A stretch of 64,000 nucleotides of DNA from Doryteuthis pealeii (Eukaryota; Mollusca; Cephalopoda; Myopsida; Loliginidae), in contig CM042162.1 in NCBI GenBank assembly GCA_023376005.1, forward strand, positions 91,612,461 to 91,676,460, read 5' to 3'. Position 1 is the first letter of the stretch. The number at the start of each line of letters is the position of its first letter. The translations under genes and the position numbers were made by a program. Below the pieces are notes generated by a model. The model saw only the letters and a list, made by a program, of their open reading frames with translations. It was not told the origin of the DNA and did not search any database. Of this stretch, positions 21,722 to 33,860 are shown piece after piece.

Positions 21722-22040
21722 TATCTGAAGCTCACTCGTACCTTAAATTTTAACTCTCAAATCAACCGAGAAACAGCTCGTAGGTTTGTGGCACTGGTAA
21801 ATGAAGACACTCGTAATTCAAAGTACCATTATAATATTTTTCTTTGGTGTAATAATTTGGAAACTTTTTAGTGAACTAATTAACACAAGCGTAAATGAAG
21901 CTCACTCGTACCTCAGATTTTAGCATTCAACACAAAGCAAAAAATTGACCGAGTGACAGCTCGTAACTCGGAAAACTCGTAAGTTTGTTGTGGCACTCGT
22001 AAATTAAGAAACTCGTAATTCAAGGTACCATTGTAACATT
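21722..22040. mobile_element. MITE-like family L, two partial units
   Basis: Two units share gaagctcactcgtacct, the aattgaccgag(t/a)gacagctcgta phrase and aagtaccattataa / aaggtaccattgtaa ends. A third lies at 22497-22622, ending gtcgaggtaccactgta. Such ACAGTGGTACC-bounded short elements are widespread in animals; no transposase is present. Confidence 0.55.
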
Positions 22041-22369
22041 TTTGTTTTGTGTAATAATTTGGAAACTTAAATGTTTTAGTGAACTTATTAACATAGGGGA
22101 AAAATAGAGGGGGTGGGGAACAGACACCCGAGTCAACAAGTTTCTGCTGAGGGGATCAAAAAGAAGCGAGTCCGCCGTCGTCTCGCAAGCCAAACTTTCT
22201 TTTTGTTTAACACAGTCTTCGTCTTCGACCAGCAGCTGAAATCCGTCGTCGAAATTATCTTTTCTGACTGCCGTCTCACGTAGGCCGAATGCTTGTCTGC
22301 TCGTCACGCCACGCTCCACTCGCTTTGGTTATTTTATGGGCATATTATCCAAACATCCGGGCACATCAG

Positions 22370-22445
22370 TCGAGCCTCGCGTCCGCCCAGTGCCTAAATC
22401 GCATTTGTTTTCGCATGAAGGAGGACGCGGGTTCGTTCCCGGCAA
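22370..22445 (+). other. Hairpin with a B-box-like motif
   Basis: CGCGTCCGCC (22378-22387) pairs with GGAGGACGCG (22420-22429), followed at once by GGGTTCGTTCCC, a B-box-like sequence. It does not fold as a normal tRNA; a tRNA-derived fragment inside the family L region is possible. Confidence 0.3.
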
Positions 22446-22496
22446 GCAAGACAATATCTTGCTCTTTTTCCTTTCTCGTTCTCCGTCATAATAAGC

Positions 22497-22622
22497 GTAT
22501 CTGAAGCTCACTCGTACCTCAGTTTTTAGCCCGCAATCCAAGCAAAAAATCGACCGAGAGACAGCTCGTAAGCTGGAACACTCTTAAGCTGGAACACTCG
22601 TAAGTCGAGGTACCACTGTATA
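22497..22622. mobile_element. MITE-like family L unit
   Basis: It carries tctgaagctcactcgtacct at the left and cgaggtaccactgta at the right, like the units at 21722-22040. Two short aagctggaacactc repeats lie near the right end. Confidence 0.55.
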
Positions 22623-22764
22623 TATTTGGTTTGATGAAATTCTATTAAAAGTTTAACAATATTTTGCTACGTGCCCGTTTGCGTCACGTATATCATGTGA
22701 CAGAAACAGTTCAAGCCGTGCAAGGTACCCGCTGTGGTTAGTAGTATCTTTTTATAATGGAGAT

Positions 22765-23330
22765 TCGATGCCTGACTGGCTGTAACCGAAACTACGTCAA
22801 TGCTTACGTCACAATACCCTCAGAAATTACATAAGTTTTTCAATGAGTATTTAATTTATAGTCAATATCATTAATATATAGAATAAAATAAATCTCTCTA
22901 AGTGTTATAGGTGATATAACCTATTTACATAATTGAATAATCCTACTACTACTATAAGCAGCAAAGACAATCGTAGCTTGAGGAACAAGCGACACGATTC
23001 ACTTCTAGACTGTATTGTCGGACGTAACTTCACTTTCCTTCTGTAAATTCTACTTTCTTTGTTCAATACAACTGTATCGACTTTCATCAGTCGTTTGTCT
23101 TTATTTGTGACCCTCAATAACCCCACAACACTAAGAAATAAAGGTCTACATAATATATAGTGTGGTTAATTTGCATACTGGTTTTAACAAAACCGGGTTT
23201 AATTAATAATTACTTGGTGTCTGTAACCGAAGCTATTTCACTGCTTAGGTTACAATACCCTTGGAATTACGAAAATTTATTGATGAGTATCTAATTTGCT
23301 GGTTTTAACAAAACCGGGTTTAATAAATAA

Positions 23331-23335
<5 letters not shown>
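22765..23335. repeat. Local direct repeats
   Basis: ctgtaaccgaaactacgtc (about 22781) and ctgtaaccgaagctatttc (about 23220) start two diverged copies of the same ~90-base segment. Separately, ctggttttaacaaaaccggg occurs at about 23179 and 23299. Nothing coding is seen. Confidence 0.5.

Positions 23336-23360
<25 letters not shown>
23336..23360. repeat. (ATC)n microsatellite
   Basis: A short CAT repeat. Confidence 0.9.
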
Positions 23361-23361
<1 letters not shown>

Positions 23362-23422
23362 GGTCGCGCAATTAGCACTGATATCCATGACAATCTCTCG
23401 TCAATCTTCTCTATCAAACCAT

Positions 23423-23612
23423 CAGAGTGAGACGGACGAGACATGCTGGACACTGCTGGAGGAGCAAGAACGAACACATAAGCGACGTTCTCCAGTGGAA
23501 GCCAATACATGGACATACTAATGTGGGCCACCCAGCAAGGACATACATTGACCAACTCTGCGCGGATACTGGATGCTGCGCGGAAGACCTCCCTGGGGCA
23601 ATGAATAGATAA
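23423..23612 (+). pseudogene. RTE/Jockey-like LINE, C-terminal ORF fragment
   Basis: The frame reads RRTRHAGHCWRSKNE, HISDVLQWKPIHGHTNVG, then HPARTYIDQLCADTG and EDLPGAMNR, then a stop. This string is the well-known extreme C-terminal part of a group of invertebrate non-LTR retrotransposon ORFs. No RT domain is present, so it is a short 3' fragment. Confidence 0.75.
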
Positions 23613-24177
23613 TTACCATGTGTTATTGATATCTAATATCATTGTTTTATTGTCCAACATATTAAAATCAATCCTATGAATTAATTTATTTAGAAAACAA
23701 TTATAATATTATAACGTAGGTTTAAAGTTATACATACTTTGGATACAAATAACTCCGACAAAGGTTAATAGACAAAACATTTAATACATACAGCACATGG
23801 ATAACAGTTGATACATCGTTCATAGTAAAGAGTACACATAAAAAGAGGTACACAAATAAAGATAAGACACATTCATGAATGATACAGATATAACATAAAA
23901 GAGTACAGACATGAGACTAGCGATAGTCCATGCTGTAAAGAACTTACAGTAATGTAAGGGGGCGGAGCCCCAGCGAGCGGGTTTAGATAGAATCTACCCC
24001 ATGTGGCTCGTAGTTGGTGAAACCGGCAAAGAGGCCGAAAGGATTTGAAACCGGCGCTTAAATACTATGGTGCCCCTGGTGGGCATCATCAAACTAAAAA
24101 GGGCAGACAACTCCACCAGGCGAATACAAACTAACGCTACAATATAATTGAAATAAGTTTAATCTTTTTATATGCGT

Positions 24178-24262
24178 TCTTATTTAATTTCATTAGTCTT
24201 TCTAATTTAGTATATTTCATTATATTAAAACTTAAATACTTACGCCTGCCGGAGGACGCATG
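24178..24262 (-). repeat. Family H 5' fragment
   Basis: On the minus strand gcgtcctccggcaggcgtaagtatttaag leads into the family H body. It parallels 7866-7960. Confidence 0.5.
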
Positions 24263-24504
24263 CTCTTGATAGTTTTTGAAATAATTAAAAATCGAGTCTC
24301 ACAGGAATTGAAAGATGGCAGATTTACGGGGAAAAGCCAAATTGATGGTGATTGTCGAATTAACCGGAAGCCTCAGACATTCCCAGAATATTTCGGACTT
24401 CATTTCAATCTCTGGAGAGCTACTTCCGAAAAGAAAAAAAAATCATATCCGATGTCTTACAAAGTTCTCTGTCCCTCTTTGTCTGTCGCTGACATCTCAC
24501 TCTC

Positions 24505-24560
24505 TCTCTATATATATATCTATATATATCTATATATATATATATATATATCTATATATA

Positions 24561-24627
<67 letters not shown>

Positions 24628-24745
24628 TCTATATATATATATATATATTATATCTATATATATATCTATATCTATATATATATATCTATATCTATATCTA
24701 TATTATATTATATATATATAATATAGATATAAGATATATATAATA

Positions 24746-24782
<37 letters not shown>

Positions 24783-24850
24783 ATATCTATATTATATATA
24801 ATTATATATATATATATATATATCTATATATATCTATATCTATATCTATA

Positions 24851-24900
<50 letters not shown>
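24505..24900. repeat. (TA)n/(TATC)n microsatellite block
   Basis: About 400 bases of TA with periodic TC. The Tyr/Ile-rich open frames here come from this repeat. Confidence 0.95.
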
Positions 24901-24902
<2 letters not shown>

Positions 24903-25062
24903 TAAATTGATACCTTGTTAAAGATAAAAACAAAGTAATTGTTAGTTACAATTCCAGTACTGCGTTAGTATTTCAGCGAAACCAAAAGAGCTCGATGGAA
25001 AGCGGTTGGCAGGGACAGGTGTCGCAGTGAAGTCGTCACGAGGTGAGATTATACGCTAAGAA

Positions 25063-25335
25063 TAATGGAAGCGCGTGGTGTAATGGTTAAAGTAATGGGA
25101 AATGGACTCGTCGCCCCGAGTTCAAATCCTGGACGTGTTAATTGCATTTCACTTAGCACTAATACCCTTGGGAAAGGTATGAATCCTACTCTCCCTCTAG
25201 CTATGGATAAATAGTAGGGCAGACTGGGCTCTTTAACCTTGGTTAGGCAACTGGTCTAGGAGAAGGAAAACTCTGAATTCAAACCTGTTGAACTCCGCTT
25301 AAGAAATTGACCTTGTGTCAAGTCCTGCTCGTGCG
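25063..25335 (+). mobile_element. SINE-M copy (tRNA-derived)
   Basis: The head gcgcgtggtgtaatggttaa and ccgagttcaaatcctgg are clear A- and B-box sequences spaced as in a tRNA. The body has gtagggcagactgggctct and aggagaaggaaaactctgaa, and the end is gtgcggaggggttggtaaa before a (TA)n run. A reversed 3' fragment lies at about 49870-49940. Confidence 0.75.
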
Positions 25336-25343
25336 GAGGGGTT

Positions 25344-25348
<5 letters not shown>

Positions 25349-25397
<49 letters not shown>
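25349..25397. repeat. (TA)n microsatellite
   Basis: Simple TA run at the left border of duplication unit A. Confidence 0.95.
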
Positions 25398-25398
<1 letters not shown>

Positions 25399-26362
25399 CT
25401 AAAGCTGTAATATAAAAACCTACTGTCAAATTTGCCGCAAAATCCGTATTTTACGAAATACATTACCCTCGCCCTTGATTGAGAGAAATTTACTAAAAAG
25501 CAGTGAATAATTCGGTTTTAATGAAATTTTCAGTGTTGAGTTATCAATGAATGAATTTTATAGTGCATCAGTTATTTTATTTCAAAACTTAGTGATTTTT
25601 TCAGGTCACTTAACGCTGACCTCACCCCTAATTTTTTGGGTGCAAAATATCGGTGGGGTTAAATAAAGTTGAAACTAATTACATAGGGTTGTGCAAAACA
25701 CGGTCTTTTAAAACGCACGAGGATTGTTAAAAAATATTTTAAAACGTCAATAAAAAATTGAAAATTAAATTTTTAATGTTTTCTTTTACGTTTAATATAA
25801 AGAACAATTCCAAGTTTATGTGTTATAAAAAAAAAAGATTTTCATCCGTATGGTATGGCAGACAAATCTAAGCATCTACACATACGTAAAACTGACGTAG
25901 GTAAATTATAGAAATTGCAAAAAAAAAAACAAAAAAAAAAACAAACAAAAAAAAACAACCCTCATTTTTTGGGTCTATTCTCAATAAAATCCAACTTATT
26001 TGGACAGTTTTGGAAAACTTTACATTGACGAAATCCCGTGATTTTCTTTCAACAATCCAGCCTGAGCTCAATGGGTGACCCAACGGGCCATGTTTTTTTT
26101 TAGTATATATATACACGCTAAAAATTAATTATTTTTTGCCTGTTGATCCATGTAATAAAAGCATAAGTATGAGGGTAAGGGGTTTAGGTTTCAATTAGCT
26201 TTGTTCATCTACTCTTCCTCCTCCTCCCACATGGCGTGACGACCACCAATTACTAATGACGAAGGTAGGGTGGTAGTGACAACCGTGTCAATTTCAAGAT
26301 TTTTGTTATTTAACTGTATATCTGCCTCTTATTTGTTTCTTGTTCGTGGGAATTTTATAAAA

Positions 26363-26651
26363 TACGAGGGTGGGTCAAAAAGTAATGCCGTTTTGTTTAG
26401 AACAGGTATAATTAACAACACAGGAACATGTATCATACATCAAAATGAAGCTGGTCTTTTGTGGATCACATCCCTACTCCTCCACATAGTCACCCTTTCT
26501 CTCAATAGCAATGTTCCACCTTCGAATGAGAGCATGTATCAATGCCCAGCAAAATTCTGTGGACTGTTCTTTGAGCCACTTCTACTCTACAGATTTCATT
26601 TCCTCGTCACTGGAATAATGTTTGCATCTCAAACCCTCTTCCATGGGGCCG
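26363..26651 (-). pseudogene. Mariner 3' end, copy A
   Basis: The right TIR tacgagggtgggtcaaaaag is at 26363-26382. Upstream on the minus strand lies the end of a mariner-type transposase, with frames broken compared with copy B. The piece stops at the 60-bp satellite, so about 80% of the element is missing. Confidence 0.75.
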
Positions 26652-26654
26652 AAG

Positions 26655-27118
26655 AGAGGCAAAATATCATTAGATTACGTATAAAAAGCATTGGTACAAA
26701 TGCAGAATAGCGCGCAAGAGATAATAACATTAGATTACGTATAAAAAGCATTGGAACTAATGTAGAATAGAACGCAAGAGATAATATCATTATATTACGT
26801 ACAAAAAGCGTTGGTACTAATGCAGAATAACGCGCAATAGATAATATCATTAGATTACGTATAAAAAGCATTGGGACTAATGTAGAATAGTGCGCAAGAG
26901 ATAATATCATTAGATTACGTATAAAAAGCATTGGGACTAATGTAGAATAGTGCGCAAGAGATAATATCATTAGATTACGTATAAAAAGCATTGGTACTAA
27001 TGCAGAACAATGCGCGCAAGAGATAATATCATTAGATTACTTATAAAAAGCGTTGGTACTAATGCAGAATAATGCACAAGAGATAATATCATTAGATTAC
27101 ATATAAAAAGCATTACAT
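26655..27118. repeat. 60-bp satellite array, unit A
   Basis: About eight units of roughly 60 bases share gagataatatcattagatta, cgtataaaaagcattgg and actaatg(t/c)agaata. The 60-base period is a multiple of three, which creates a repeated 20-residue frame on the minus strand without coding meaning. Confidence 0.9.
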
Positions 27119-27154
27119 TTTATTGCATTTCACGGAAATACCCAAAACCTTTGA

Positions 27155-27346
27155 TACGCTAGGGTTAGGGATAGGTAAGTGTTAGAGTTAGTGTTAGTGG
27201 GGACTAGGTTAGGCTTAATGTAAGTTTGGTTAGTTTAGTTAGGGTTAGGCTCCTTCGGGATTTTTCGTAATCTAATGTTATTTATACGTAAAATACGTTC
27301 TAATGATTTTATCTCTTGCGCGCTATTCTGCATCTGTACCGATATT
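27155..27346. repeat. Telomere-like stretch and inverted satellite unit, unit A
   Basis: 27157-27255 is a degenerate (TTAGGG)n-like stretch. 27262-27346 is one satellite unit in reverse orientation (cgtaatctaatgtta ... tcttgcgcgctattctgca). Satellite, telomere-like centre and inverted unit together form a foldback layout. Confidence 0.75.
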
Positions 27347-27375
27347 GCAAATTAAAAAAATAGTAGCAAACATGG

Positions 27376-27598
27376 TAATTTGAACATTAGCTACATAAAT
27401 GAAAGTAACCTCCCCTTGTTTGTTTCATTTTGAGTAAGCCGTTTGTTTTGGTCGGACATTTTCATTTCACCGTAAATCTATACTGAAAATACGAATTTGT
27501 TCGAATCAATACAACTGCATGTTTCAACACGAAAATATAAAATGTGTTCTTAAAAACAATTAAGTTCATTTCAAATAATGCACAAGCACAATTAGTTA
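27376..27598. repeat. Half of foldback G, unit A
   Basis: It starts ggtaatttgaacattagcta and carries the same left arm as 2626-3022 up to the cattt..aatg..cacaagcacaatta region. The second arm is missing. Confidence 0.65.
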
Positions 27599-27599
27599 C

Positions 27600-27686
27600 T
27601 GTGCTACTCAGTTGGAGAGGGCCGGTATCGAACCAGGAACCTTGAGGTTCCCAACCGAACGCTCTACCAACTGAGCTAAACTGTCC
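27600..27686 (-). repeat. tRNA-like sequence, unit A
   Basis: On the minus strand it reads gtttagctcagttggtagag, then gcgttcggttgggaacc, then cctggttcgataccgg. The D-arm (GCTC/GAGC) and B-box are good and 5 of 7 acceptor pairs form, but the anticodon stem is broken. It is a tRNA pseudogene or SINE head; copy B is at 35101-35190. Confidence 0.6.
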
Positions 27687-27707
27687 CATATATTATTATT
27701 TGAGTTT

Positions 27708-30180
27708 TCACATCAGTGTTAGCTGATGGTCTTTCACTGGAGTCTGAGTGACAGCAAGTCTCCTCAGGTCTCCAGGACTCTTCTGAGTATTCTGGCAGAT
27801 TGCAGCAGTGCAGTGTTCTGAATGGTTTCAATCCTTCCTCTGATATCCAAACTTTCCAAACCCTTTTCTAATGCTTTTGGGACTGTTCCAAGTGCACCAA
27901 CTACAATTGGTATAACTTTCACTTTCATATTCCATAACTTTTTCAGTTCTCTGGCAAGGTCCAGATATTTGTCAATTTTTTCATTTTCCTTTAACTTCAC
28001 CCTGTGATCCGCTGGCACTGCAAAATCCACCAGTTGACAAGTTCTTTCTTTTTTTTAATCAACACTAAGTCTGGTCTTCTTGCGGGATAAGGTGATCCGT
28101 TTTAATTTCAAAGTCCCAGAGACTTTTGTGCGTTTCGTTCTCAAGAACAGATTCTGGTTTATGCATATACCATTTTGTGTGTGGTCAAAATTTAATCTCT
28201 TGCATAATTCCCAGTGGATCACCTTCCCAACCCAGTCGTGTCTAGTTTTGTATTCTCGTTGTGCTAGTTTGCTACATTCGCAGAGTATATGGTTAACAGT
28301 CTCATCTCTATTACCGCAAAGTCTACATTTACTATTTTGTTGGGTCTTATCAATTTTCGCTTTGATGTAGTTTGTCCTTATGGCATTATTTTGTGCAGCA
28401 ATTATAAGTGATTCTGTTTCTCTTTTGAGGTTTCCCTTTCTTAACCATGTCCAAGTCTTTTGATGTGCAACCTCATCTATTTGTCGTTTGAAGCGTCCAT
28501 ATAATTGTTTTTCTTCCCATTTTTGTTTTCTAGTCTTTGTCGTTTTCTGTTTGTCCATCTGCCGTTTCTACTATTGTTGGTCGCCATAAGTAATTTGTCT
28601 TTGCTCTTCCTTGTGTAATCTTCAAGTTGTTGGATTGTGGTTCTACGCATTCCTCTATGTTGGCAAGACCTCTTCCCCCTTCCTTTCTTGACACATACAA
28701 TCTATCTCTATCATCTCTAGGTGGAGAGCCTTGTGCATGGTCATTAATTTTCTCGTCCTTTGGTCTATCTGTCTGAGTTCTTCTTTTGTCCATTTTAAGA
28801 ATGGTCCTGAGTATCTTATAATGGGGACAGCCCAGGTATTAATTCCTTTGATCAGATTTCTGCTGTTAAGTTTCGTTTCTAGAAGTTTTCTAGTTCTCCT
28901 GAGATATTCCTTTTTAACTTTTCCTTTCATTTCTGCTTGCATGATATTGTCCGCTTCCAAAATTCCTAAGTATTTGTAGCTTTCATTTTCATCAAGAGAT
29001 TTTATAGTTTCCTGATTTGGTAGTTGTATTCCATTTAATAGTTTTCTTTCACCCCTTTTATTACAAGCATAGCACATTTTCGATTCCAAATTCCATCCCT
29101 ATATCCTGGCTATATATCCTAATAGTTTGTACTAGGCTCTCCAATTCTTTTTCATTTTTTGCAAAAATTTTAATGTCATCCATGTACATAAGGTGGTTGA
29201 TCTTTTCTTGTGAATTACTAAATTTGTATCCCCCGGTACATTTTTTCAGTATATGGTTTAGCGGCATCATTGCAATAATAAAGAGTAGTGGTGATAATGA
29301 GTCTCCTTGGAAGATACCTCTTTGGATTTTTACTTCTGCCAGGGATTGTTTTCCAGCTTTTAATTGAACTCGCCAGTTTTCCATGGCTTTTTTAATGAAG
29401 TTTATAATGTTGTTGGAAATTTTATACATTTGTAGGCATTCTAAAATCCAGGTATGTGGGACCATGTCATAGGCTTTTCTGTAATCGATCCAGGCCATTG
29501 TAATATTTTTCCGTTTATTTTTGACTTCTTTAAGAATGTATTGGTCTATATAGAGTAAGTCGTGGGTTCCTCTTTTTCCCTTGCGACATCCTTTCTGTTC
29601 TTCTGGGAGAAGTTTCCGCCAATTGAGTGAAAAGTATACTTCTTCTCTACAACAGCAGTTAGAATTTTCCACATCATGGGTAGACAAGTTATTGGTCTAT
29701 AATTGCTGGGGACATTTCCTTTTTGTGGTCTTTCTGGATTAGTGTAGTTATTCCTTTTGTCATCCATTCGGGTATTTCCGTTTCTTGTAGGCATCTGTTC
29801 AGTTGCTGGGCCATTCTTTGTGGATAGTCGTAAATTTTTTGAACCAGAATCCATGTATGCCATCATGGCCTGGTGTTTTCCAATTTGCTACTTTCTTGAG
29901 TACTGATTTAAGCGTAATTACATGAACACTGGCAACAGGTCCTTCCTCAATTTCCATCAGTTCATTCTTAATATCACTTATCCACTTTGACTGCTTATTA
30001 TGTTCTTTCCTCATCCATATATCACTCCAGAACTTTTCTGCTTCTGTTGCATTTGGGTGTTCACTAATGTTTGTTTTTGCTCCATCAATTTGTTCATAAA
30101 ATCTCTTTTCATTGTTTTGGAAGGTCCTATTTTGTTTGTACTGTTTAGTTCTCTCTCGATATCTTTTGAGTCTTCCTTCT
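27708..30180 (-). pseudogene. RLE-type non-LTR retrotransposon (R2/NeSL-like group), L1 copy
   Basis: On the minus strand, in order, there is KVANWKTPGHDGIHGFW, the SNYRPITCLP motif, the ITMAWIDYRKAYDMVPHTW and IFQGDSLSPLLF segments, and YMDD at 29186-29175. INHLMYMDDIKIFA is the RT active site. Then come KYLGILEAD and NTWAVPIIRYS, a CCHC knuckle (CRLCGNRDETVNHILCECS, about 28320-28255), and a C-terminal restriction-like endonuclease with LVDFAVPADHRV at about 28030. It would reverse-transcribe its RNA at a nicked target site. At least four frame changes break it. The 3' end is a (TAA)-type tail at about 27695-27705, and the 5' end is cut at a (TTC)n(TTA)n tract. Confidence 0.82.
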
Positions 30181-30197
30181 ATAGCCGATATCTTTTG

Positions 30198-30199
30198 TT

Positions 30200-30275
<76 letters not shown>

Positions 30276-30282
30276 TATTCCT
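30198..30282. repeat. (TTC)n(TTA)n microsatellite
   Basis: TTC units, then TTA units. It lies between the L1 5' end and the L2 3' end. Confidence 0.95.
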
Positions 30283-30286
30283 TTGA

Positions 30287-30683
30287 GTTTTCACATCAGT
30301 GTTAGCTGATGGTCTTTCACTGGAGTCTGAGTGACAGCAAGTCTCCTCAGTCTCCAGGACTCTTCTGAGTATTCTGGCAGATTGCAGCAGTGCAGTGTTC
30401 TGAATGGTTTCAATCCTTCCTCTGATATCCAAACTTTCCAAACCCTTTTCTAATCCTTTTGGGACTGTTCCAAGTGCACCAACTACAATTGGTATAACTT
30501 TCACTTTCATATTCCATAACTTTTTCAGTTCTCTGGCAAGGTCCAGATATTTGTTAATTTTTTCATTTTCCTTTAACTTCACCCTGTGATCCGCTGGCAC
30601 TGCAAAATCCACCAGTTGACAAGTTCTTTCTTTTTTGTTTATCAACACTAGGTCTGGTCTTCTTGCTGGGATAAGGTGATCCG
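30287..30683 (-). pseudogene. RLE-type LINE 3' fragment, L2
   Basis: It encodes the endonuclease end (INKKERTCQLVDFAVPADHR ... GALGTVPKGLEKGLESLD ... SARILRRVLET) and the 3' UTR. Both sides are (TTA)n tracts. The 5' break lies at aacggatcacc, exactly as in the fragment at 35232-35636. Confidence 0.8.
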
Positions 30684-31585
<902 letters not shown>

Positions 31586-31587
31586 TT

Positions 31588-32857
31588 CTAATGGTTTCAA
31601 TCCTTCCTCTGATATCCAAACTTTCCAAACCCTTTTCTAATCTTTTGGGACTGTTCCAAGTGCACCAACTACAATTGGTATAACTTTCACTTTCATATTC
31701 CATACTTTTTCAGTTCTCTGCAAGGTCCAGATATTTGTCATTTTTCATTTTCCTTTAACTTCACCCTGTGATCCGCTGGCACTGCAAAATCCACCAGTTG
31801 ACAAGTTCTTTCTTTTTTTTAATCAACACTAAGCTTTGTCTTCTTGCTGGGATAAGGTGATCGTTTTTAATCAAATCCAGAGACTTTGTGCTTCGTCTCA
31901 AGAACAGATTCTGGTTTATGCATATACCATTTTGTGTGTGGTGTCAAAATTTAATCTCTTGCATAATTCCCAGTGGATCACCTTCCCAACCCAGTCGTGT
32001 CTAGTTTTGTATTCTGCTTGTGCTAGTTTGCTACATTCGCAGAGTATATGGTAACAGTCTCATCTCTATTACCGCAAAGTCTACATTTACTATTTTGTTG
32101 GGTCTTATCAATTTTCGCTTTGATGTAGTTTGTCCTTATGGCATTATTTGTGCAGCAATTATAAGTGATTCTGTTTCTCTTTTGAGTTTCCCTTTCTAAC
32201 CATGTCCAAGTCTTTTTGATGGCAACCTCATCTATTTGTCGTTTGAAGCGGTCCATATAATGTTTTCTTCCCATTTTTGTTCTAGTCTTTGTCGTTTTCT
32301 GTTGTCCATCTGCCGTTTCTACTATTGTTGGTCGCCATAAGTAATTGTCTTTGCTCTTCCTTGTGTAATCTTCAAGTTGTTGGATTGTGGTTTCTACAGC
32401 ATTCCTCTATGTTGCAAGACCTCTTCCCCTTCCTTTCTTGACACAATACAATCTATCTCTATCACTCTAGGTGGAGAGCCTTGTGCATGGTCATTAATTT
32501 CTCGTCTTTGGTCTATCTGTCTGAGTTCTTCTTTGTCCATTTTAAGAATGGTCCTGAGTATCTTATAATGGGGACAGCCCAGTATAATTCCTTTGATCAG
32601 ATTTCTGCTGTTAAGTTTCGTTTCTAGAAGTTTTCTAGTTCTCCTGAGATATTCCTTTTTAACTTTTCCTTTCATTTCTGCTTGCATGATATTGTCCGCT
32701 TCCAAAATTCCTAAGTATTTGAGCTTTCATTTTCATCAAGAGATTATAGTTTCCTGATTTGGTAGTTGTATTCCATTTAATAGTTTTCTTTCACCCCTTT
32801 TATTACAAGCATAGCACATTTTCGATTCCAAATTCCATCCCTATATCCTGGATATAT
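31588..32857 (-). pseudogene. RLE-type LINE fragment, L3
   Basis: It is collinear with about 27818-29108 of L1 (endonuclease, CCHC and the region after the RT). It differs by dozens of single-base deletions and few substitutions, and no frame stays open for long. The left border is a (TA)n/(CA)n block and the right border is a (TA)n run. Confidence 0.8.
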
Positions 32858-32898
32858 TTATATATATATATATATTATATATATATATATATATATTA
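32858..32898. repeat. (TA)n microsatellite
   Basis: TA run at the left border of duplication unit B. Confidence 0.95.
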
Positions 32899-33860
32899 TA
32901 AAGCTGTAATATAAAAACCTACTGTCAAATTTGCCGCAAAATCCGTATTTTACGAATACATTACCCTCGCCCTTGATTGAGAGAAATTTACTAAAAAGCA
33001 GTGAATAATTCGGTTTTAATGAAATTTTCAGTGTTGAGTTATCAATGAATGAATTTTATAGTGCATCAGTTATTTTATTTCAAAACTTAGTGATTTTTTC
33101 AGGTCACTTAACACTGACCTCACCCCTAATTTTTTGGGTGCAAAATATCGGTGGGGTTAAATAAAGTTGAAACTAATTACATAGGGTGGTGCAAAACACG
33201 ATCTTTTAAAACGCACGAGGATTGTTAAAAAATATTTTAAAACGTCAATAAAAAATTGAAAATTAAATTTTTAATGTTTTCTTTTACGTTTAATATAAAG
33301 AACAATTCCAAGTTTATGTGTTATAAAAAAAGATTTGTCAGCCGTATGGTATGGCAGACAATCTAAACATCTACACATACGTAAAACTGACGTAGGTAAA
33401 TTATAGAAATTGCAAAAAAAAAAACAAAAAAAAAACAAACAAAAAAAACAACCCTCATTTTTTGTGTCTATTCTCAATAAAATCCAACTTATTTGGACAG
33501 ATTTGGAAAACTTTAAATTGACGAAATCCTGTGATTTTCTTTCAACAATCCAGCCTGAGCTCAATGGGTGACCCAACGGGTCATGTTTTTTTTAGTATAT
33601 ATATACACGCTAAAAATTAATTATTTTTTTGCCTGTTGATCCATGTAATAAAAGCATAAGTATGAGGGTAAGGGGGGGGTTTAGGTTTCAATTAGCTTTG
33701 TTCATCTACTCTTCCTCCTCCTCCCACATGGCGTGACGACCACCAATTACTAATGACGAAGGTAGGGTGGTAGTGACAACCGTGTCAATTTCAAGATTTT
33801 TGTTATTTAACTGTATATCTGCTTTTTATTTGTTTCTTGTTCGTGGGAATTTTATAAAAT

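Larger units (their letters stand above)
25398..27690. repeat. Segmental duplication, unit A left part
   Basis: It is nearly identical to 32896-35195 (offset about 7.5 kb), starting at aagctgtaatataaaaacc. It contains a mariner 3' end, the 60-bp satellite, a telomere-like stretch, half of foldback G, and a tRNA-like end. Differences are mostly single-base indels. Confidence 0.85.

Noticed and set aside
24260..24743. Open frames of 142-153 residues, Tyr/Ile-rich
   Set aside because: They are produced by the (TA)n/(TATC)n microsatellite, which has no stop codons in several frames.
26629..26991. 120-residue minus-strand frame with 20-residue repeats
   Set aside because: The 60-bp satellite period keeps the frame open. 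The same happens at 34138-34608.
26655..27118. Regular direct repeats as a possible CRISPR array
   Set aside because: Units are contiguous without unique spacers, and the genome is eukaryotic.
27600..27686. Functional tRNA gene on the minus strand
   Set aside because: D-arm and T-arm are fair, but the anticodon stem does not pair and two acceptor pairs fail. A SINE head or tRNA pseudogene is more likely.
27822..28007. Plus-strand frame MVSILPLISK..., repeated at 30404 and 35355
   Set aside because: It is the antisense shadow of the LINE endonuclease frame.
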